From NCBI RefSeq assembly GCF_014529535.1, contig NW_023503372.1, positions 1,959,772-2,023,771 on the forward strand: a stretch of DNA of 64,000 bases, given 5' to 3'. The stretch comes from Bradysia coprophila (taxonomy: Eukaryota > Arthropoda > Insecta > Diptera > Sciaridae). Under the pieces are notes generated by a model, which worked only from the letters and a program-made list of their open reading frames with translations, did not search any database and was not told the origin of the DNA. Below are positions 13,477 to 25,300 of this stretch, in pieces. Every line of letters begins with the position of its first letter. Position 1 is the first letter of the stretch. The position numbers and the translations under genes are program-made.

Positions 13477-14234
13477 CAGAGTGGAGAGCCGAAAAATAAA
13501 CGCCGCCGGCGTCTAGCCGTCCAAAAAAGAGGTGGCGGCGGCGGCTAAGTACGGCTTAGCCGTTAAAAAGGTTCAGGCGGCGACTGGGCCTAGCCGCCGA
13601 CCAGAAAGGTCGGCTGGCGGCGGCTAGATGACAAATTTTTGTAGTTTTCACGATTTTTGCAATTTTTTGTAACGAATTTTCACCCTTTTTACGAATCTTC
13701 GCTCTGTTCACAAGTTTTCATGCTTTTAACGAATTTTTTCGCTTTTCATGAAGTTTCATATCTTTTACGAATCGAATTTTCGCAATTTTTACGAATTTTC
13801 ACGATTTTCATAAAGTTTGGGATTTCACAAACAAAAGACCATGTTCCTCGACAATATTTTCAACAAATTCTTGAAAATTTTCTTAAATTTCTCAATTTTT
13901 CTTTGAATGTCGTTTTGAAGAAAAAATAAAAAATGTACGAAAATCAAAGTAGAAAATATCTTAAAGATAGGCATCGCAAGCGACATTAAAAGTACGGGTA
14001 CATTCTCAAGTGACTGTCCCAAAAAATGAATTTAATTTTGTTGGTCTGTGTCATCTTTTTGTCTTTTATGGATAAAATATACACCAGCCGCCGAGTTAGC
14101 CGACCTAAACCTCTGGCGGCGGCTGAAGGCGGCTAGCTGCAATTAGCCGACCAAAATCTTCGGCGGCGGCGGCGGGTCGTTTTGGACCTAGCCGCCGTTT
14201 TTCGGCAGCTGAAATTTGGCAGCTCTCCAGTCTG
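13477..14234. mobile_element. hAT-like MITE with GC-rich subterminal repeats, 758 bp
   Basis: The ends are CAGAGTGGAGAGC and, in complement, CAGACTGGAGAGC. The exact 8-bp repeat GTGTGACT lies at 13469-13476 and 14235-14242. Both subterminal zones (about 13500-13630 and 14085-14210) are packed with GCCGGCGGCTAG-type words in opposite orientations, while the centre is AT-rich (TTTTCACGATTTTTACGAA words). Subterminal clusters of a short motif are where hAT transposases bind. No transposase is encoded. Confidence 0.85.
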
Positions 14235-14412
14235 GTGTGACTACACGTCATAGATGGCTAGGGATAACGGAATTTTACCCCCATATTACTTGTGGTGTAA
14301 TCAGCAATAAACAAAAGACGGAAAATCATTCAGTTACTTAACCCGTTCAACAGCCATTTTTGTGTTGATAGTTGTTCTACTGTGTGCTGAAAACAAAATC
14401 AAAATCTTCAAC

Positions 14413-15420
14413 ATGACCGACATGGCTTCACAGTTCGTAAACTTTTACGTTGGAAATCTGTCGACTTTGTCCAAAGAAATTCAACTAAATCAACATTTAA
14501 TACAACTGGTGGTCGAAAGAAAAAAGACGGTAACATCGGACCTTCAACAAAAGTTCAAGCAGCTTGTCATGGACATGATAAAGAAGCGAAAATTGAACCA
14601 CGCTGATGTAGCCGATCGGGATTTCCAGATCAAAAAAATTTATTTCCAAGTCCGACAAATTCGAACGCTTGAGGATTACAAACAGACACTGACGAGAGAA
14701 TCGTGTGACATTCTCGACAAATATTTTGCATCGCTTGGACGAGAAGTGGAAAGTATTGAATCGAATCCGGTAAATGCTGATGGCCAAGATGACGAGTTAG
14801 CAAAGACATTAGCATCCATTAAACTTCATCTGGACAAGCCAGTTGAAGGAGACGCTGTAGTCGTAGATGTTATCAAGAAAATGGAAAAGCGTGACCGGGA
14901 TAGTGAACAACGTGACCAGGAAGACCATGGATCAGATTTTGATGGTTCTAATGGAAACAGTGACTTATTCAGCACAGAATTTAAGAAAATAACGTTGGAA
15001 GAAATGCTGGAACAAAGGACCAAAAATATAGCTTCGGATATGACACCTCAGATGGACAATCTGCAAACATTCATTGATAAAGTGGTCAGCATCTGTTCGG
15101 AAATGAAAGACAGGTAACTCGATGCATGATTCGCTTTCGACATGTTCGTTCAGTTCCATTGAATATTATTTTGTTACAGATATGGAACTGGCGAGGCGTC
15201 AAATTCCGTAAGTGAAGAAGCAGCGTCAACAGAAGAGGAAGAGTACGATTTGGACGCACTGTGCCATTGCCGATCACCAGAATACGGACAGATGGTGGAA
15301 TGTGACGATGCAAATTGCAAGATAAAGTGGTACCACTTTGACTGTGTCGGACTGACCAAATCACCGGAGGGCTTGTGGTTTTGTCCGAGCTGCATAATTT
15401 TTGGAGACGAACCGATCTAA
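14413..15420 (+). CDS. ING-family protein with C-terminal PHD finger
   Basis: Two exons, 14413-15113 and 15180-15420, give 313 residues. The C-terminal PHD finger is complete: Cys262, Cys264, Cys275, Cys280, His286, Cys289, Cys302 and Cys305, with the ING signature of Tyr269-Gly270, Asp276-Asp277 and Trp284 that forms the H3K4me3 pocket. The N-terminal 110 residues are helical and charged, as in the ING domain that joins HAT or HDAC complexes. The middle is acidic and low complexity. The protein is diverged and I cannot say which ING it is. It stops eight residues after the last Cys, so it lacks the polybasic tail of ING1/2. The start at 14413 is preferred; ATG 14422 is as good, and 14362 would add an unrelated leader. 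AATAAA at 15482-15487 is a likely poly(A) signal. Confidence 0.82.
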
Positions 15421-16330
15421 ATTCGCGGTAAACATTTTTGACTTGACCAAAGAGTCTGGTTGAAATTTCTGTATTCTTTTCAATAAAATTTTGTGTAAAA
15501 AAACTTATCTTTCGACTGGTCGGTGGAAAAGAGTCAAATAGTCCTTTTAAGCTCTCAATGCGGGTGCAGTCTAAAGCACTTTCGTAGTTTTTCTGGCTAC
15601 AGGACTCCTATCTCTAGTAGAATTTCTTAATGTCGTAAATTAATACGTCTTCTAAAAGACCAGGTTACACTCACAAAGGCAGCTGGCAGCAGTTCAGTTC
15701 ATTGTTTTTATAAAATTTTTAATGCATAAGCCGTTCTGCTCTACGTTGATGGAGGAGCCATACATTTTTTTGCTGCAATGACCAACTCAAAGGAAAGGTG
15801 TATTAAACTGTTCTTTCAGGACCTAGTTAAAAAGTGGTAAATGCCATGGTAAGAGAACTTGATAAAGTTGTGTGGGTACAAGAGTTTTCTGGTTTAATTT
15901 AAGATTTATTCAAGCTCGGTGCAGGTCAGGTTTGACACATGTCTCGAAATTTGTATTTCCGGTCTGGTAACTTCTAGTCGGGTTCAGGTCAACCTAAACT
16001 TTGACCTCAGCCTGAAATGAGTCTTATCAGGTATGTTTCAGGTTGAACCTGAAATTTTATGTTGGGCTCACGTTCAGATAAACCCAAACTAAATCAGGTC
16101 GACCTGATCAGAGATTTAATTTTGAAATCCAATCAGAACCGTACAAAAATTCCAACTTATCCATCAGGAATCTGTTGAAAATTTACTAAAACGTCGATGC
16201 GTTTTAAATGGCTCCTTACCAGCCATCGTAAATGCTTTGAACCAAAAATACCAGCACTGAAAACAGATGTTTGTATACTGTAAATTGTCATGTAGACTGC
16301 GATACTCTGGTTGGTCTAAGTTGGTTGCAA

Positions 16331-16557
16331 TTAACCTGTTACAGACGGCAAGCATATGACCAGTAATTATTATCTGGTCTATTACTTCAATCGATCAGAG
16401 TATTTTTAATCTGTTGATTTCAAATCTTGTACTTCAATTTTGTTAACATGCTATATACTATATAAAGGACCATACTACCCAGAGCATTGTTATTTGCATG
16501 TCATTATTTTTGTCGTCGTTATCGACAACAGATGAATAACCGTATGTGACAGGTTTA
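16331..16557. mobile_element. piggyBac-like MITE, copy B
   Basis: TTAA at 16331 is followed by CCTGTTACAGACGG. The right end is CCGTATGTGACAGG followed by TTTA, a one-base decay of TTAA. The interior shares CTATTACTTC and TCGTCGTTATCGACAACAGATG with copies A and C, so it belongs to the same family. Confidence 0.72.
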
Positions 16558-16558
16558 T

Positions 16559-16747
16559 ATGAACGACGACAAAGCTTTATTGGAACAGGAAAAACGAATC
16601 ATTCCACAAACCGAATACATCAAGATGGAGAAACGATCAGTGACGAAATTATAATGGGTGGCCGATGCTGTAGGCAAAATCGGCATGGTATCAATAATGC
16701 TGCACGTCTATTACACTTTTGAATATAAATTCTTGCAGTCGCTCTAA
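16559..16747 (+). pseudogene. gene-like fragment with one in-frame stop
   Basis: Beginning two bases after the MITE end, a frame reads MNDDKALLEQEKRIIPQTEY and on to a TAA at 16652. It then continues in the same frame with WVADAVGKIGMVSIMLH to a second stop at 16745. The first half has protein-like charged composition. I do not recognise the source. It may be a decayed exon or chance. Confidence 0.2.
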
Positions 16748-18250
16748 AGGTTTCTTTGACGTTTTCTTATCCTTTGTAAGATTTTATATAATTAGACATC
16801 CTCAATACATTGAGGCTGTTCACTGAAAAGAAGACAGACTAGAAAATTGGTTGTGAAAGGTTAGAAGAAATTAACAAGCGAAGAAGGAAGGAGTAACAGA
16901 TACTGTGTGGATAACGCTCTCCCAGTAGTCCAAAACTCTCTTACTTTATTAGTTGAAAAAAACATTTTTGTTATTTAAGACAACATTAACATTCGCCTAA
17001 CTCATGGCTTAGAGACCTTGTCATGTGCTTCGTAAAAATTGAAAAAATGAGTAAGTGAAAATGTTGTTCACTTGAACCAATATTAATTCAAATTCTACAT
17101 TCCATGAGTGAGTATTTACTTTGCAATTGAAAAAACTGATCGAAATAAAATTCGCAAGTGTTATGCCGGCTTTTTTCTACCGGCAAACTCATCTGTTAAC
17201 CTTCGCAAGAACAACTGAATTTTAGTGACCTTAATGTGACTATAAATAGGAAATTGGAAAGAATTCCTATGTCCAGGGATGAATGACTAAATTCATTGTG
17301 AAATTTATGATTCGAGTCGACAAACTGAAAATCAATATTTTCTTAAAATCAAAAATATTTTTTTTGCTTCTAATCTTCATTCTAAGAAGAGCGTCTCAAG
17401 ACCCAAAATATCTTTGTTGTCGAAACAGCAATCTTTAGGTCACACGTACAAACACAAATATTGAGTTAATGTCTTCACTATTAGCATAGTCTATTCATAA
17501 ACCTTGTTCCTTTGTAATATTAACCACTCACAAATGGTAATCACATCGTCCAGCGTACGCATAATTATCGAATCTACTACTTCTTTTGATCAATCTACTC
17601 AAAACTCAACAAGTTTATGCAAAATCATTTGCTTCATTAGGCTTTATGTGTATGTTGCTGTAAGTCGGTATTAGCCGCAATGACCTATTTATGTAGCTTC
17701 GTCGCTATAGTTAACTGATGAAGTATAGTAGGTGCAGAGGGTGTATAGGTGTAGGAAGGATTTTGTTTATAAGTAACCAATTATCTCTAGAGATAGTGCT
17801 AGAGGATTGATGTTAGCCATGTTTCAAGGCTGCAATCGATGAATGCTCGTGCAAGCAAAATTTCGTATTTTGAGATAATTGAAAATTTTATGTTCATTCA
17901 TATGGAAAACTGAGACCCAGCAACTCCTATAGATACTGTTGAAAGTGTTCAGTCCCACCGACATCAGTTGTTGACTTGAGTCCCCTTTATCCTCTAAAGG
18001 ATCTTTTGACTGATACACAAAACTAAAAATCAAAAAACTCGAAGCACATAGGGCTGAAGTCTTATTTTATTAATTTTATAATTGAAAATTTGTTTTCTTC
18101 ATCCTTAATTACAAAAAAATAACAATTCCGAAATTGTCAATTTATGTGCATGAATCTTTCATTAACAAAAAATGAAACTTTATAATAAACTTAATAGTAA
18201 ACTTAACAACAAAATTGTCCTTAAAAGCTAAACGAATCCCTTAATTCTAC

Positions 18251-21200
18251 TTAAAGATCTATTTCGAATTGCTCCTGAGGATCATCAATTTTCGGCTTCG
18301 GTGCCTGTCTCGATGGTAGCGATTGTTTTATGGATATTGGTACGTTGGGATGACCTCGTAGCAGACCACTGGGTACGTTACTGGGAGGTGTTCGGCTGAG
18401 TGGAGAATTTTTCAAATTCATGAGGAATGCACGCTCGTAAATGATTCGGGTTCCTGTAAATAAATAAGAAGTAATTTAGAAATTGAATGTGTTAAATGAG
18501 CATTGAAATACTGATTGCGCAAATAAATTGAGTATCAGGAGTATTACGTTTAGACTATTGGAAACTACTAGAAACTACTAAAATTCAATTTATATACAAT
18601 CTATTATACGTATAATCGTTAGCCTTGATATCTTTTTCATTTCTAATCTACTTTTGGCTTTGCAGGAAATTCAAATTGTTTCACCAATTCATAAACTGGG
18701 TTAACATCTAAATGTGCTAAAATATTCGACTTTCATAGATTTCAGTTTTTGTTTCTTAATTGATCGCCTTCGTTAATGAATATCATAATCAAGCATCCGA
18801 GTGCTGGTCGACAATCTTATCATTTTATTACTTACAAATTCTATCTCCAAATTAATTTTATAGACCCGAGCAACAGTCTCTACTCTACTAGCATGAATAT
18901 TAAGTTGTCAACACCATAATCATTTTGAGTAAATTTTTCTATTCGTGACCCACTTAAGAAAAGAAACACTCGTGTAACGTGCAAAATTTTTTTTTTTTGC
19001 AAATTTTATTATCTTGAAATTCTTTCTGAGCATACGAAAGTTATTTATCACCTCATTTCTAAATAATTCGTTTCGTTACATAAGGAACTGACGATCATTT
19101 TTTTTTTAATTGGGTTGACGCAATCAAAAATCGTTCGCATTATCAATGAAATGGCGAGGGGTATTTATGGCTATGCAAATTTAGAGAGGAAAAATGTCTT
19201 AATCCATACACAAAATTAATTTGCATGAACGGACATTTGGAGTCGCATTCGAGAGGTATTATTTACAGTTGAATAATGATGTTGTTGAAGGGGAGCAGTT
19301 TTCTATCGAAATAGCAACAATTGGTGTTTTGATCTTTAGGATTAATTTAACTTAAGACGGCAATCATAAGTTTTGCTATTGAATCTATTACTTCATTGTT
19401 TGAACTAAATAGATTTATTTGAAAATCGTTATCATCTGTTATCGATAGCAACTGCAGAAATAAACGACAATAATATGTTGTAACTTGTATCGTCTTATTT
19501 ATACAAAAAAGCATGTTCACAAAATGAAATAAAAACTTCAAAAGAAGTAATAGATGCGATAGCAAAGATCTACCCTTCTTCCCATTTTTTCGGAGACCCT
19601 CTATCCAACGTCTAATTTCAAGTGTTTGGTGAAAATTAGTGAGTTTTCATAATTTTATTGAAAATAGTTTACGAAAATTCGATAAAACTTACGACCGACA
19701 ATTGAGTTCCAAACAATTTTTTTTTTTTTTTTATCGATGGCGAACCTAATTATAAGACACTTGGTCTCGTATTATATGCCAAAAAAAGTTAAAAAAAATT
19801 TTATAAATCATTTTGAAAGTCACTGAAAACACGAAAACACGACATACTGTATTTCTATTCGAATTTTCGTGTTTTTAGTAACTTTCAAAATGATTTATAA
19901 AAAAAGTTTTAACTTTTTTTGGCATATGATACGAGACAAAGTGTCTTATAATTAGGTTCTCCATCGATAAAAAATAAAAAAAATTTTGTTTGGAACTTAA
20001 TTCAAGAAAATATTTTACATCATGTTCGAGATTTTCTTATACCTTATAAGATTAGAAAAACAGTTTGTTGAACCCCTTCCATTCCCAACACCCGGACGAC
20101 TTTAATGATTAACGCCAGGACCCTTAACAAGGAAATAATATCTTTGATACTCAAAACTCAATTAAAATTGAAACTAAACCTTCAGCTGGTGGGTGAAAAT
20201 GCTACTTTCAGGTTTAATTTAGAAAAATTAAGATTTCCTCGAGAATTTTCTCATGATCCTAAGATTTTTCTAAGGAGTTTTTGAAGCCATTTGTGACTTT
20301 TGTCTGGTCACAGCTATACAAAATATCACACAGTAGTTTACCCCTCCATAAAATTGGCCTACGAATCGAAATTATTTCTCTCAAAATAGTCAAATAAAAA
20401 TAAATTTTTCTTTCTTTTCGAATTAAATTATCACCATCAGGTTCTGTAAAATGATTATTTCAAATTTAGTGCGCAGTACATATATCTATACGTACGTACA
20501 GTACGAAAATGTAAATAAGAAACAAATAATATAATCGTCTGGGTTCTATATATGTGAGTAACTTTTCTATATATAAAAAGATTATTAGAAAAGTTTCTGG
20601 TTATATATTTTGGCACGTACAAAGAGACGAGAATGTATGTACACGTATAGCAAAGATGATCTTTTTTATCTTTGCAAAAAAATGTAAGTTTTCTTATGTT
20701 GAAGATGTGTAAATATTATACAACGAGAGTTTGTTTACCTTTGGAATTGATATTAATTTAAAAATAAATGAAATTTCGTTATGTAAGCGGTGTGCTGCTG
20801 ATAGTTTATTTGTGAGTGTTGTTGACTTAACGTTGACTTAATGTAACTCATATCTATATCAAACGGTTGAAACGACATGGCCTGTCTATACAATTTTTTT
20901 AAACGAAATTACTCTTATCATCGGAGGCATATCAGAAACAAAAAAATTATCTCTTTTGGCTTCTGAGACACGTTCAAAGATAACCGCACTCAATTCGTAC
21001 AACTAATCACTTTCAGTAAATATAGTCGTAAAGGTCGAGTCAAAATGCATTATATACCCAGTGCGTTATGAGTATCAATGGGATTGTATTAAAATATAAC
21101 GCGCACAAATTTACCGCATCGAAAATTCTTTTTAAATTTAGAATTCTTACCTCCTGGAGTGGTTGAATACAAAGTTCCACCAGGCGTCGACGAATATAGT

Positions 21201-21295
21201 TCGGGCAACTGGCTGGCATCTGTTACAAGAACACGTTTCGATGGTATCGTCTGTGCATGCGAGCATGCTTGGCGGGCAATCGGTGATGCTGACAT
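18251..21295 (-). CDS. Thor: eIF4E-binding protein (4E-BP, Thor)
   Basis: Minus-strand exons 21151-21295 and 18251-18453 join to 115 residues. This is a canonical 4E-BP: a disordered protein that blocks cap-dependent translation by binding eIF4E when TORC1 is off. The eIF4E-binding motif YxxxxL-phi is Tyr54-Met60 (YERAFLM). TORC1 sites fall at the mammalian positions: Thr37 and Thr46 (both TPGG), Ser65-Pro and Thr70-Pro. The C-terminal TOS motif is FEIDL (111-115), which recruits Raptor. The N-terminal MSASPIARQ is the insect form. The donor GTAAGA (complement of 21145-21150) and acceptor TTACAG (18454-18459) bound a 2697-bp intron. The call is certain from the motifs. LAMTOR3, a TORC1 activator, lies 8 kb away on the same strand. 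Confidence 0.97.
19699..20003. repeat. fold-back inverted repeat in the 4E-BP intron
   Basis: The two arms, starting AATTGAGTTCCAAACAA and ending TTGTTTGGAACTTAATT, pair over about 130 bp each. Matching internal blocks include TATCGATGG/CCATCGATA, TATAAGACACTT/AAGTGTCTTATA and CATTTTGAAAGT/ACTTTCAAAATG. The loop is about 40 bp. Arm identity is high apart from poly-T length. It is probably a MITE. Confidence 0.7.
20731..20738. promoter_or_regulatory. candidate FOXO site in the 4E-BP intron
   Basis: TTGTTTAC at 20731-20738 (complement GTAAACAA) matches the FOXO consensus core exactly. Thor is a known direct FOXO target in Drosophila, which gives this site some prior weight. One 8-base match in 2.7 kb of AT-rich DNA can also be chance. 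Confidence 0.25.
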
Positions 21296-22242
21296 TTTCG
21301 ATTTCCAAAATATTTTTTATTTAAATTAGTCGCAAAAAATAGTTATACGCCGGCAAAATGTTAAAACACAAGTTAAACACCAAAAGAAAGAAAAAAAATA
21401 TTTTTTTTCTCTGCTCAAAAAACTAATTCTTAAATGCCGCTGAGTGTTTATTGAAATATGAATCCGGTTTTTTGATTATAAATTTTTTGCTTTAATTAAA
21501 ATTCGCTTTATTTATTCACTCAATGAAGAGAACAATTTACTTCCGTACTGTGCGATTGTCGAACACAAACTAAACGTTCATTGAATCAAGCTCAGCATTA
21601 TAAACCATTGACAAAACAAAGTTAGACTCTTTTGCTGTAATGTCGAGTGTACGAGCTGGTTTATCAATAAAGAATCGTACGCGTTCATATAATTGTATGA
21701 GTGTGTGTCAGAGACGAATTTGGATTGAGACATCCGATTAGATAAAAGTGGAACATGACTCAACGAATCATTCAGAGGGATAGATGTAGGGACCTTCGAA
21801 CCATTTCAGATTTGATAGCAAATTTAAATGCGACGCGGTTATATAGTGCGATAATTGTACATGCATGTTTCATACTGTTTCTTTCAGTGAAAGATATGAG
21901 ACCTTTAGACCCTTTCTGTTCTGTCGAATGTTTATCGAAATATTCAAGATTTACAGAAGGTTTTCCGGGAATTTCTAGAATTTTGTCGAAACGAATGCCA
22001 ACTGCTCCCGAAATTTCGTTTCATATGTGAAAACTTTTCGTTTGTTTCAAATGCAAGAGCTGAACCGTTTCACGAAACAACAATTCAGATCTGATGGTGG
22101 GACATACATGAGACGTTACTAACGTTACTTCCAAACATTTTAATTTGTTCTCGTAGTGATGATGATAATAAGCAATGAAACCTGGTGCATAAGGATCTAT
22201 ATCGCAAAATGATAGGTAAAACAAATGAAGTAATAGTATATT

Positions 22243-22351
22243 ACTTCCGAGGTTCCAAGTTGTGTATTTGATAAGTGGGGTGTTACAGCCCGACCCGAAG
22301 GGGAGGGCTTTATTCCTCACTTGTCAAATAACAACTTGGAACCTCGTAAGT
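22243..22351. repeat. 109-bp inverted repeat with GC-rich loop
   Basis: ACTTCCGAGGTTCCAAGTTG on the left is matched by CAACTTGGAACCTCGTAAGT on the right. TGATAAGTGGGG pairs imperfectly with CCTCACTTGTCA. The loop (about 22280-22313) is GC-rich and can itself form a short AGCCC/GGGCT stem. It is a small MITE or a structured element. Confidence 0.6.
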
Positions 22352-25300
22352 ACAATGCTTTACGTGATTAGGCAATGTAAATGAATATGAAACATGCCGT
22401 AACACGTAAAAGATTGTACAAGACAGATGTGCCGAAAACCGTACTTTTCGCGTTTCCATTACATTACTAATGACCTTGGCTTCGTAGCAAATCAACAAAG
22501 TTCACACGAAAACTGTATCTTTCATCTCTTTATCCCTTTTTATATAAAATAGTATTATTGTATGAATCTAGAGATATGAACAAGATCAAGTAATAGATTC
22601 GATAAAGTTTAAATGTTTTTCTTTTGCAAATATTATTTTCATGAAATTGATACCAACCAGATTCGAATATTGAACAACTTAATTATCAATAACGACCGAC
22701 CAACAATAAATAACGTTTGCTAATTACCATCCATTCGATAATTACACCGATGATGTGCATGTCGTTCTATGAAAGACAAAATTCACACTATGTGACATAC
22801 CTAAATGATTAATTTTCACAGCTGAAACATCAGACAGCTACAGAATGCTAATACATCAGACGTAACATGTAAATTAACACCTCACTCATTCAACTTCTAT
22901 CGATAGACACGATATAGACGTGAGAATTATGTAATCGAACCATAGCACCCCATGTGCAACTAAGTGTTATGTTTCTTATTACACTGAGTTCAGAGTTTAA
23001 AGGCTTTCATGGACATAAATCTAGGATTTTTTCTCGTAATTTAGACCCTCAGCTGGAAAACTTGTACACGTTTTTGTCGCTCGCGAAATTGCCTAAAATA
23101 TAACCGTCCACAGATACGAAAATAACTATTTTACATACTTTTCTTTTCCCTATGGTCGAAAGTGACTTATTACAACCATATGGATGAAAAGTATTATGGA
23201 TTTTAAGCTCAAAAGCATATACAAATCATTACAAAGCTCGGAATAAAAATAAAAAGTCTCGTTTTCGTGTGTTTATTGACCTCGGTTTCGCCTCGGATTA
23301 ACTAGAGTATTTTTTTCGTCTTTTTATCCCTTCTCATGTAAAAACCTATTGATTCCATTGGTACTATACACTGAATGAGTACCCGAATACAGTTCTGTTG
23401 CTTTATTGCGACGTAGTTTCTTTATGGTTCTTAGTCGTATATAACACGCCTTTAACTTTATGTACATATTCATTTAAATATAGAACTCCAAGCATTATAC
23501 GCAACATTTTATACATTTCGTTGATAATGTTTGGTATGCTTTTTTATGTAATATAATGTACATCTCTGTCGGTATGTATGAGCCGAAGAAAACAAAATTG
23601 TTCACAGCCACATTTCAAATAATAAATATTATTTTGCACATGCCGGAATAATATTATCGCAAGTATAAGCAGCATTGGTGCTAAATTTTTTTTTAAATCA
23701 GTTTAGATAAAAATCCATCATTTTGGCAATGTGAACAAGAAATGTATAGATAAAGATATAGATATATACGAGATATATCCACTCCACACTCTATACGTTG
23801 TATTATAAATCGAACAGCGAATTGAAGAGCATAATCTTTTCGGTCTTAAACTCTGTACACACGATTTTTTTGGGTATAGATAAAAGCGAAAATTTAAAAC
23901 CATTTTTTTTGTAATTCTAATCACAACGATTGAATGGCCTTCCAGTATTGATAAAACATGATGAAAGGTATATACATTATATTGACATAGTATAGACACA
24001 ATAAATATATTGGTGTTATTGTTGTGATATCATTTTTCTTTAAAATATTTAATATTCTCAAAAAATAAAGTCAAATTAGGTAGGTACTCATATATACAGT
24101 TGCTGGGTATAATCAAAAACACTTATCAAGTCAATATTTATTTCGAAAAAAAATTGTTTCGCCGAATTATATTTGTTTTTTGGTTTTATTCTATTCGAAT
24201 TTGCGATAAAGTGAAACAAAAAAGAATTTTGTTTGGCTTTGCATTATTTTATAATAAATTGGATGAAAAGGTACAACCACATTTCGGTGGAAAAATCGAC
24301 GAGTAACATGAGTCACGGTTGAATTATTTTTGTATATATCGGAAAACAAAACGACGTACGATATGAACAATGTTTACGTTCCACGTTTTCATTGTTTAAT
24401 ATTAATAATTAGTCGGAGTGTTATCTGTTACTAAAATATATGCACAGACAGTGATGCAGCATCGAAATGAATTTGCAATTAGTACGAGTATTGTGTCAGG
24501 TATAATGGGAATATTTCTTTTTAATGGAAAGTAGATTATTGAATTGATTTTGTGTTGATTTGTTGCATGTTGTTGTTTTGGGTTATATCGTATGATCAAC
24601 GTCTGAACGACCGTACAATCGGAATTTAAATAATTGAATCAGTCAGCAAAAATAACTCAATACTATTATTAATTCCTTACTCACCATTACACCGTAATAG
24701 CAAAAGGTTGAGGGAGCCTTGAGTATTAGAGATGAACAGGCTGACCCAGAAGATCTGGCAGCCCTTTGGGTTTTGGGCGGTCGGTTTGTTAGTTGGTTAA
24801 TAATCGGGTTTCAAAAAATAAATTTCGGCATCGACCAAGTTTGTACGGGTTTTAAAATAAACCTTCTGGTTGGCTGTAAACTTTGAGGAGGTCATACCGA
24901 CCTCCCTTTTTTAGATGCGTTGGAGCACACCTTTTCCATATAAACAAATTCATCTAAATGAAATATGTATGGCGTGGTCAATTTTTGGTATGAAATCGTG
25001 TGTTATTTGGTTGGGTTTCAGAAATACGTAACGGGACAGGTCGGGCTTTAAAAAGTATAGATCCTGACCTGACCTGACACAATCAAGCCTGGTGCCTTTT
25101 CACACGACCAGAAGGATATGAACGTTGGAACTTTGGTAGAACAAAGTTTTACCGACAGAACCACCTTTTGATCCTCCAAGTTATATAATGGACGTGAGTC
25201 CAAAAATAACAGCGCTGGCGCGCAACTTGACATGTACAACTTAAAACTAAAAACAACCACCGTCGCTCGACTTGTGGCCGGACTAGCTACTAAATGTGTC

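Larger units (their letters stand above)
10694..14412. other. intergenic MITE stack between LAMTOR3 and ING
   Basis: From 10694 to 11542 I see nothing beyond AT-rich sequence and a short hairpin near 10857-10881. From 11543 to 14242 the interval is nearly filled by three hAT-like elements, entered separately. The long reading frames here are minisatellite or MITE sequence. From 14243 to 14412 is the presumed promoter/5' leader of the ING gene. Confidence 0.6.
15421..18250. other. intergenic region, ING to 4E-BP
   Basis: It contains the ING poly(A) signal, then a degenerate CAGGT/GACCT-rich stretch at about 15915-16120. A piggyBac-like MITE (16331-16557) is followed directly by a gene-like open frame with one in-frame stop (16559-16747). 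A remnant of the same MITE family lies near 17570-17620. The rest is AT-rich without features. TTTATT at 18066-18071 reads AATAAA on the minus strand, a candidate poly(A) signal for 4E-BP. Confidence 0.5.
18454..21150 (-). other. 4E-BP intron
   Basis: The 2.7-kb intron holds a diverged piggyBac-like MITE remnant (about 19350-19460), a 305-bp inverted repeat (19699-20003) and an exact FOXO-type core at 20731-20738. It shows no supported exon. Confidence 0.6.

Noticed and set aside
13500-14215. GC-rich GCCGGCGGC runs as possible coding or CpG-island sequence
   Set aside because: They are subterminal repeats of a hAT-like MITE with exact target duplications.
21755-22030. 91-residue plus-strand open frame
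   Set aside because: No domain, and the overlapping minus-strand frames are equally open; it sits in the probable 4E-BP upstream region.
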